From the NCBI GenBank assembly GCA_937901435.1, contig CALGTJ010000461.1, positions 1 through 12,921 of the forward strand: a stretch of 12,921 nt of DNA, read 5' to 3'. Under the pieces are notes generated by a model that had not been told where the DNA came from, did not search any database, and saw nothing but the letters and a program-made list of their open reading frames with translations. Shown here in pieces: positions 7,710 to 12,921 of the stretch. The stretch comes from an uncultured Rhodobacter sp. GTDB lineage: Bacteria > Pseudomonadota > Alphaproteobacteria > Rhodobacterales > Rhodobacteraceae. The translations under genes and the position numbers were made by a program. Numbering within the stretch: the stretch's first letter is position 1; each line of letters begins with the position of its first letter.

Positions 7710-9514
7710 AACGCACGTCAGATTATCTGCCCCATTCGGTGACGCGACAGGACCGGTCGGACGGCAGTTTTCTGCTGACCTCGGACCAGCCATTGGGGCC
7801 GGTTGTCGGCAAGACCGGGGATTGGCTGCACCGCTGGGCCAGCGCTGCGCCTGACTGGGTGTTTCTGGCTGAACGGTCTGGCGCGGGGTGGCGCGAGGAA
7901 CGGTATGGCGCGGTTCTGGATCAGGTGCGTGCAATTGCCTCTGCGCTTTTGGCGCGCGGGCTGACGGCGGACACGCCGATCCTGATCCTGTCGGGCAATG
8001 GCGTGGATCACGGGCTTTTGACGCTGGCCGCGCAATATATCGGCGTGCCGACCGTCCCCGTGGCAGAACAATATTCGCTGATCCCGGGCGCGCAGGCCCG
8101 GCTGAAAGAAGCGGTGGATCTGGTGCGCCCCAAGATGGCCTATGTGGTGGATGCTGACCAATTCGCCGATGCGCTGACGCTGGGGGCGTTGCAGGGTATC
8201 GAGGTGGTTGCCAGTCGCACGGGCGCGTCAAAGGTCACCGCTTTTGCCGATCTGCTGAAGGGCGACAGCGCGGATGTGGACGCCGCATACGCAAAGGTCA
8301 CGCCTGATACGGTCGCCAAGATCCTGATGACGTCGGGATCGACCTCTGCCCCCAAGGGCGTGCTGACGACCCATAAGATGATGTGCACCAATCAGACACA
8401 GATCGCCGACAGCCTGCCGTTCCTGCGCGCCCGCCCGCCGCGGATCGTCGATTGGCTGCCGTGGAACCACGTGTTCGGCGGCTCGCATAATTTCAACATG
8501 ATGCTGGCCAATGGCGGGTCGTTTTACATCGACGACGGCAAGCCGGTGAAGGGCCTTTTTAAGCGCACGGTCGAAAACCTGTCGCTGACCACAGGCACAC
8601 TATGTTTCAATGTTCCCATTGGATTTCAGATGCTTCTCGAGGCTTTGCGCGCCGATATCAGCCTGCGAAATCGGTTCTTTGTAGAGCTTGATCTGATCTT
8701 CTACGCGGGGGCCTCGCTGCCGCAGGACGCCTGGGAAGGGTTCGAGGCCATGGCTATGGAAGTCAAGGGAGAGGTGCCCCTGATGACCTCATCCTGGGGG
8801 CTGACCGAAACCGCGCCCGCCGCGATGATCCAGCAGGAACCAACGGAACGGTCTGGCGTGGTCGGTATCCCGATGAGCGGGATCGTGGCCAAGCTGCTGC
8901 CCGATGTGGATGGCCGGTTTGAAGTGCGCGTCAAAGGCCCAAGCGTGATGGAGGGCTACTTTGAGGCTCCGGACAAGACCGCCGAAGCCTTTGATGCAGA
9001 GGGGTATTTCATAACGGGCGATGCGATGCGCTTTGTCGATCCCTCAGATATCAACAAGGGGCTGAAATTCGACGGGCGCATGTCCGAGGATTTCAAACTG
9101 CTGACCGGTACATGGGTGCGTGCGGCGCAATTGCGGATTGACCTGCTGGCGCGGCTTGCGCCCTTGGTCGGGGATCTGGTGGTGACGGGCGCGGACCGGG
9201 GCGAGATCGGGCTGTTGTTGTTCTGCAACAAGACGGATCTGGTGGCGCGCGGCTTTGCGCCGGTGGATGATGGCGGCGCGCTGGTCGATGCCGCTTTGCT
9301 GGCCGAGATCGCCACGCGCCTCGCCGCCCATGCGCAGGGTTCCAGTAGTTCGACCCGCGTCATGCGCGCACTGATCCTGTCTGAACCTGCCTCTATCGCG
9401 GACGGAGAGATCACCGCAAAGGGCAACCTCAACTTTCGCAAAGTGCTGACCCGCCGCGCCGCTTTGTTGACCCGGCTCTATGACGACGCAGATCCTGCGG
9501 TCGCGAAACTATAA
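7706..9514 (+). CDS. fcs: Feruloyl-CoA synthetase / p-hydroxycinnamate:CoA ligase
   Basis: A 602-residue adenylate-forming acyl-CoA ligase of Fcs length. It activates ferulate, p-coumarate or caffeate to CoA thioesters using ATP. The P-loop-like motif TSGSTSAPKG is at 209-218 (Lys217). DWLPWNHVFGGSHNFNMML and LIFYAGASLPQDAW follow, both highly characteristic of the feruloyl-CoA synthetase branch. SSWGLTETAP is motif A5, Asp439 in FITGDAM is the ribose-binding Asp, FDGRMSEDFKL is the hinge, and Lys572 in ITAKGNLNFRK is the C-terminal catalytic lysine. The ATG at 7706 is preferred because it overlaps the marR stop (ATGA), has GGAGAG upstream, and starts the typical short N-terminus; the upstream in-frame starts lie inside marR. 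No membrane or export signal is visible, so it is cytoplasmic. Confidence 0.93.
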   Translation: MKRTSDYLPHSVTRQDRSDGSFLLTSDQPLGPVVGKTGDWLHRWASAAPDWVFLAERSGAGWREERYGAVLDQVRAIASALLARGLTADTPILILSGNGVDHGLLTLAAQYIGVPTVPVAEQYSLIPGAQARLKEAVDLVRPKMAYVVDADQFADALTLGALQGIEVVASRTGASKVTAFADLLKGDSADVDAAYAKVTPDTVAKILMTSGSTSAPKGVLTTHKMMCTNQTQIADSLPFLRARPPRIVDWLPWNHVFGGSHNFNMMLANGGSFYIDDGKPVKGLFKRTVENLSLTTGTLCFNVPIGFQMLLEALRADISLRNRFFVELDLIFYAGASLPQDAWEGFEAMAMEVKGEVPLMTSSWGLTETAPAAMIQQEPTERSGVVGIPMSGIVAKLLPDVDGRFEVRVKGPSVMEGYFEAPDKTAEAFDAEGYFITGDAMRFVDPSDINKGLKFDGRMSEDFKLLTGTWVRAAQLRIDLLARLAPLVGDLVVTGADRGEIGLLLFCNKTDLVARGFAPVDDGGALVDAALLAEIATRLAAHAQGSSSSTRVMRALILSEPASIADGEITAKGNLNFRKVLTRRAALLTRLYDDADPAVAKL

Positions 9515-9525
9515 GGATTATCAAT

Positions 9526-10398
9526 ATGGTAGATATCACCAAGCTGCGCGCGCTCGACATTCACACCCATGCCGAAGAGCCCTGCGGCTGTCATTCCGAC
9601 GACGGGTATGACGAGCTGCAAAGCACCATGGCCGAGTATTTCGGGGCCCCGTGGAAACACCCCCCCACGATTCAGGACACCGCCGCGCACTATCGCAAGC
9701 AGCAGATCGGCGCGGTGATCTTTCCGGTCGATGCCGAGCGCGAGACGGGGTATCGGCGCTACAAGAACGAAGAGGTCGCCCAGATCGCTTCCGAGAATGA
9801 CGATGTGCTGATCCCTTTTGCCAGCATCGACCCGTGGAAGGGCAAGATGGGCGTGCGCGAGGCGCGGCGTCTGATGCGCGATTTCGGCATCAAGGGGTTC
9901 AAGTTCCACCCGACGATGCAGGGCTTTTACGCCAATGATCGCATGGCCTATCCGCTATACGAGGCGATTGAGGCCGAGGGGGGGATTGCCCTTTTTCACA
10001 CGGGCCAAACCGGTGTCGGATCGGGGATGCCCGGCGGCAACGGGATGCGCCTGAAATACTCGAACCCGATGTATATGGATGACGTCGCAGTGGATTTTCC
10101 GGACCTGAAAATCATCCTCGCTCACCCCAGTTTTCCCTGGCAGGAAGAGGCGCTGGCCGTCGCGCAGCACAAGCCCAACGTCTATATCGACCTGTCTGGC
10201 TGGTCCCCGAAATACTTTCCCGAGATCCTTGTGCGCTATAGCAATTCGATCCTGAAAAAGAAGGTTCTTTTCGGCTCTGACTGGCCGATGATCACGCCGG
10301 AACGCTGGCTGGCCGATTTTGAAAAGATCGCCATCAAGGACCATCTGCGCGAGGATATCATCAAGAACAACGCTGCGCGCTTGCTGGGGTTGATGTAG
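9526..10398 (+). CDS. Amidohydrolase-superfamily protein, probable CouO-like beta-ketoacyl-CoA-cleaving enzyme
   Basis: A 290-residue TIM-barrel amidohydrolase of the Amidohydro_2 type. Metal ligands are complete: His13 and His15 (DIHTHAE), His158 (LFHTGQT), His200 (LAHPSF) and Asp252 (FGSDWP). The segment IKGFKFHPTMQGF (122-134) and the N-terminal region with two Cys (PCGC, 19-22) are further landmarks. In Rhodococcus jostii RHA1, CouO is an amidohydrolase whose metal-ligand Asp257 is needed in vivo and which replaces thiolase plus thioesterase in ferulate/p-coumarate side-chain removal. Asp252 here sits at nearly the same position, and the gene lies next to fcs and a hydratase. The expected reaction is cleavage of 4-hydroxy(-3-methoxy)phenyl-beta-ketopropionyl-CoA, or its acid, to the benzoate. 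A decarboxylase or other hydrolase role is possible. An AAGGA ribosome-binding site overlaps the fcs stop. Confidence 0.8.
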   Translation: MVDITKLRALDIHTHAEEPCGCHSDDGYDELQSTMAEYFGAPWKHPPTIQDTAAHYRKQQIGAVIFPVDAERETGYRRYKNEEVAQIASENDDVLIPFASIDPWKGKMGVREARRLMRDFGIKGFKFHPTMQGFYANDRMAYPLYEAIEAEGGIALFHTGQTGVGSGMPGGNGMRLKYSNPMYMDDVAVDFPDLKIILAHPSFPWQEEALAVAQHKPNVYIDLSGWSPKYFPEILVRYSNSILKKKVLFGSDWPMITPERWLADFEKIAIKDHLREDIIKNNAARLLGLM

Positions 10399-10401
10399 GG
10401 G

Positions 10402-12000
10402 ATGAAACCGTTTGCGGCACCTCTGGACGACATTCTGTTCTCGTTGGATCATCTAGGAGGTGCGGGGCGTCTGCCCGAGTGGGACGCGGAATTCGTGGCT
10501 GACATCGCGGGGCATTTCGCCGCCTTCGCAGAGCGCGAAATTGCGCCGCTTGACGCGCCGGGGGACCGGCAGGGCTGTCGGTTGATCGAGGGTCGCGTGG
10601 TGATGCCGGATGGCTTTGGTGCGGTTTATGCCGCATTGGCCGCGCAGGGATGGCAGGGGCTGACCGCACCCGAGGTCTATGGCGGGCAGGGCATGGGCGG
10701 TGTCGTCATGTCGATCACGTCAGAGATTTTCTCTGGCGCCTGTCACAGCCTGCAAATGGTGTCGGGTCTGGTGCCGGGCGCGATCCGCACGGTGATGACC
10801 TTTGGAACGGATGAGCAAAAACAACGGCTTATCCCTCCGCTTGCCTCTGGTGCGTGGTTGGCGACCATGGCACTGACAGAGCCCGGCGCGGGGTCGGATC
10901 TGTCGCGGGTGCGCACGCTGGCAGTGCCGAAAGGCGATCATTGGCAGATCAGTGGAGAGAAGATTTTCATCTCTGGCGGCGATCAGGATATGTCGGACGG
11001 CATCCTGCATCTGGTGCTGGCGCGCACGTCGGATGAGGGCGTGCGGGGGCTGTCGCTGTTTGTCTGTATCGATCGGTTGGACGGAACGGTTGACGGCGCG
11101 CGCAACGCGATTACCGTGACGCGGATCGAGGACAAGATGGGCCTGCATGCCTCGCCCACCTGTCAATTGGCCTTTGACAGAGCGCAGGCCGAGATGATCG
11201 GCCAGCCGGGCGACGGCCTGAAGGCGATGTTTACCATGATGAACCACGCCCGGCTTGATGTCGCTTTGCAGGGCGTCGCCCATGCGGCGCGCGCCCATGA
11301 CGTGACAAGCGCGTATGCAGCGGATCGTGTGCAGGGGCGTGGGGCAGAGGGTGCGGCAGTGACGCTGGACCAACACGCTGACGTGCGCCGGATGCTGGAT
11401 GAGATTGACGCTTTGGCCCTTGGCGCGCGCGCGATTTGCCAGATTGCGGCGGTAACGCTAGAGGCGGGCGATAACCCACCGTTGGTGGAATTTCTGACCC
11501 CGATTGCCAAGGTCTATGGGTCGGACGCTGGCATCAAGGCGGCAGAGCTGGGGATGCAAGTGCTTGGTGGTTATGGGTATTTGGCAGAGTATCGGTTGGA
11601 ACAAACCTACCGCGATGCCCGCATTGCCGCGATTTATGAGGGCGCGAACGGGATCCATGCGCGCGCCTTGGCAGAACGGCTGTTGCGCGGGTCCAATGCG
11701 GTGACAGCGGATGCGTTCGAGGCCTATTTGGCGCGTCTCTCGGACGACACCATGTTTGGGCAGACGCTTGCGATCTGGCGTGAAGGGCGCGTGGTGGTGG
11801 CGGGGGCAAATGATCCGACACCGCTGGCCCATGACTTTATGGCGCTGAGCGTCGATACGATGTTGCACGGCATCTGGCTGCGCTACGCGCAGGTCGCGGA
11901 CCAGCACAAAGACCCCGCGCGTCTGCGCCGCGTGGCGCAGGCTCAGATCAGGCGGATCACCGCAGTCTTGCCGGGGCGCTTGGCGCTGTTGCGGTCTTAG
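10402..12000 (+). CDS. Acyl-CoA dehydrogenase, possibly for phenylpropanoyl-CoA
   Basis: A 532-residue FAD-dependent acyl-CoA dehydrogenase of the long class related to DmdC: an N-terminal lead (PLDDILFSLDHL, 7-18), the usual three-domain core, and a C-terminal extension of about 100 residues. TEPGAGSD (159-166) contacts FAD and substrate, and Glu413 in IYEGANGI is the expected catalytic base. QVLGGYGYLAEYRLEQTYRDARI is the conserved stretch just before it. It would make an alpha,beta double bond in a CoA thioester. Next to fcs, the natural guess is conversion of dihydroferuloyl-, dihydrocaffeoyl- or phloretoyl-CoA to the cinnamoyl-CoA, as proposed for HcaD in Acinetobacter. The start is 3 bp after the amidohydrolase stop, with only a weak GGGG upstream, so translation probably depends on coupling. 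The substrate is inference; a short fatty acyl-CoA cannot be excluded. Confidence 0.85.
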   Translation: MKPFAAPLDDILFSLDHLGGAGRLPEWDAEFVADIAGHFAAFAEREIAPLDAPGDRQGCRLIEGRVVMPDGFGAVYAALAAQGWQGLTAPEVYGGQGMGGVVMSITSEIFSGACHSLQMVSGLVPGAIRTVMTFGTDEQKQRLIPPLASGAWLATMALTEPGAGSDLSRVRTLAVPKGDHWQISGEKIFISGGDQDMSDGILHLVLARTSDEGVRGLSLFVCIDRLDGTVDGARNAITVTRIEDKMGLHASPTCQLAFDRAQAEMIGQPGDGLKAMFTMMNHARLDVALQGVAHAARAHDVTSAYAADRVQGRGAEGAAVTLDQHADVRRMLDEIDALALGARAICQIAAVTLEAGDNPPLVEFLTPIAKVYGSDAGIKAAELGMQVLGGYGYLAEYRLEQTYRDARIAAIYEGANGIHARALAERLLRGSNAVTADAFEAYLARLSDDTMFGQTLAIWREGRVVVAGANDPTPLAHDFMALSVDTMLHGIWLRYAQVADQHKDPARLRRVAQAQIRRITAVLPGRLALLRS

Positions 12001-12004
12001 AGCG

Positions 12005-12060
12005 GTTTCGCAAGAAACTGACCCAATTGATGCCGTCTGAAGGCAACGTTTTCAATGGGT
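12005..12060. terminator. Two hairpins between convergent operons
   Basis: GTTTC-GCAA-GAAAC (12005-12018) is a perfect 5-bp stem closed by a GCAA (GNRA-type) tetraloop, five bases after the acyl-CoA dehydrogenase stop. A second dyad pairs ACCCAATTGA (12021-12030) with TCAATGGGT (12052-12060), with one bulged A and an inner TGCC/GGCA stem (12031-12034 with 12042-12045). No U-run follows either one, so intrinsic termination is uncertain. They may stabilise the 3' end of the mRNA. Confidence 0.3.
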
Positions 12061-12065
12061 TAATT

Positions 12066-12100
12066 GGCACTTGATGTCTTACGTCATTCCAGGAAGTGCC
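12066..12100. repeat. Inverted repeat ending at the stop codon of the minus-strand gene
   Basis: GGCACTT (12066-12072) and AAGTGCC (12094-12100) are perfect 7-bp arms. An inner TGATGT/ACGTCA pairing (12072-12077 with 12081-12086) is imperfect and needs an asymmetric bulge. The element ends one base before the stop codon of the convergent ADP-ribosylglycohydrolase-family gene, so on the minus strand it lies immediately after that gene. A transcription-end hairpin or the edge of an intergenic repeat are the two readings. Confidence 0.3.
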
Positions 12101-12838
12101 TCAGGTGAGCGCCTGACACTCTGACCAGATCGCGTCGCCTTCGGTCAGTTTCAGGATCCAGCCCAGCGGGATGCCTTTTTCTGTGGCAATGCCATGTTTT
12201 GCGCCCATGACCGCGCCAATCAGGATGGCGCGCCCGGCACTGTCCCCGCCTGTCAGGTTGTTGCGTTCGACGGCTTCGGTGAAATCGGCGCTGTGTTTGA
12301 GGATGTGGAACATCAGACGTCCGCTCATCGGCAGGTGGCAGGCACGGCCTGTGGTTTCGCCGTAGTCAACCGAGCTGGGTTCTGTCGTCGTCAGGCCCTC
12401 TGAAAGGTCCGCACGGATCAGATCATCTGCCCCCGCAGCGGCGGCCTCCAGTGCGCTGCCCAATGCCTCACCCGCGATCACGCGGGCCAGAAGATCCGCA
12501 AAAGCAGCACTATAGGCGGCGGCGATGTCGTTGACGTTGGTGACCTCCATCGCGGTTTTGATCATTGCAGGCAGGTCGGGTGTGCCGTGATAGCGCGCGA
12601 GAATCGCAGGCAGGGTGGCGATGGCCGGATGCTGATCGTCGTCGATGCCAGAGGGCGTTTTTTCGGCCAGAATATGGGTCAGCGCCCCACGCGTGGGGCG
12701 GTCGATATAGCCCTGATAGCTGCCGCCGGGTCCAAAATGGGCGGTAAAGGCAGTTTGATATGCCGCCACGTCAAACCCACCCGCCCCTTCGATAGAGCGG
12801 ATGGCAAGCCGCAGGACCTCGCCGTATTGGGTCAGCAT
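12101..12838 (-). CDS. ADP-ribosylglycohydrolase-family protein, apparently 5'-truncated
   Basis: 245 residues from the first ATG. Family landmarks are QYGE (4-7), a long FGPGGSYQGYID segment (35-46), DDDQ (66-69), AMEVTNVNDIAAAYSAAFA, and the C-terminal GGDSAGRAILIGAVMGA (197-213) that corresponds to the metal-binding GGD region of DraG-like hydrolases. The second Asp of the classical D-x-D-T motif is absent, as in some distant family members, so true ADP-ribosyl hydrolysis is uncertain. The N-terminal region with the usual first metal-binding motif is missing. In frame upstream, codons reading FAHGARHNG look like family sequence, but a TAA at 12874-12872 stops the frame. The gene is probably a 5'-truncated remnant, or the true start lies in a disrupted segment beyond. 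It converges on the hydroxycinnamate operon and shows no functional link to it. Confidence 0.68.
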   Translation of the reverse strand: MLTQYGEVLRLAIRSIEGAGGFDVAAYQTAFTAHFGPGGSYQGYIDRPTRGALTHILAEKTPSGIDDDQHPAIATLPAILARYHGTPDLPAMIKTAMEVTNVNDIAAAYSAAFADLLARVIAGEALGSALEAAAAGADDLIRADLSEGLTTTEPSSVDYGETTGRACHLPMSGRLMFHILKHSADFTEAVERNNLTGGDSAGRAILIGAVMGAKHGIATEKGIPLGWILKLTEGDAIWSECQALT

Positions 12839-12921
12839 CCCGTTATGACGCGCGCCATGCGCAAAATGTAATTACTCACCCCCTCTTGCGCGGTTTGTTG
12901 ATCTCTGAATCAATGAGGGAA

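Noticed and set aside
12876..12921. Tail of another minus-strand gene entering from the right edge and ending at a TGA (12878-12876)
   Set aside because: Only 14 codons are visible, with no recognisable family; too little to support a feature.

Overview
The window reads as a GC-rich alphaproteobacterial chromosome, most likely Rhodobacteraceae (Roseobacter-like). This rests on codon usage, tightly packed operons with ATGA start/stop overlaps, and the pairing of C-P lyase genes with plant-aromatic catabolism. The taxon is an inference; no rRNA or other marker gene is present.

Left edge (1-939): the start of a leftward C-P lyase (phosphonate) operon, with phnG complete and phnH cut by the edge. 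Its 254-bp upstream region holds a plausible promoter. Beside it lie a Pho-box-like element and overlapping palindromes of the GntR/HutC operator type, placed where a PhnF-type repressor would act.

Centre-left (940-6267): six rightward genes encode an almost complete homoprotocatechuate (3,4-dihydroxyphenylacetate) meta-cleavage pathway, in the order hpaF, hpaE, hpaD, a single-domain FAH protein standing in for hpaG, hpaH, hpaI. HpaD opens the ring, HpaE oxidises the semialdehyde, HpaF isomerises, the FAH protein is expected to decarboxylate, HpaH hydrates, and HpaI cleaves to pyruvate and succinic semialdehyde. No 4-hydroxyphenylacetate hydroxylase, transporter or succinic semialdehyde dehydrogenase is in view.

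Centre-right (6443-12000): after a 175-bp gap with a candidate promoter/operator, five tightly spaced rightward genes follow: a crotonase, a MarR regulator, feruloyl-CoA synthetase (fcs), an amidohydrolase, and a long acyl-CoA dehydrogenase. The crotonase keeps both hydratase glutamates, and the amidohydrolase has the full His-His-His-His-Asp metal site. The set resembles the CoA-dependent beta-oxidative deacetylation route for p-coumarate/ferulate (Rhodococcus CouL/CouM/CouO; Agrobacterium fabrum) more than the vanillin-forming hydratase-lyase route. The beta-hydroxyacyl-CoA dehydrogenase step is missing here. The acyl-CoA dehydrogenase probably lets side-chain-saturated phenylpropanoids enter.

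Right edge (12001-12921): a 100-bp stretch with several dyads separates the operon from a convergent, apparently 5'-truncated ADP-ribosylglycohydrolase-family gene. Recognisable homology runs a few codons past its first ATG and then meets a stop codon.

No RNA genes, CRISPR arrays or intact mobile elements were seen. The most interesting part is the hydroxycinnamate cluster; the phn regulatory region and the truncated gene come next.
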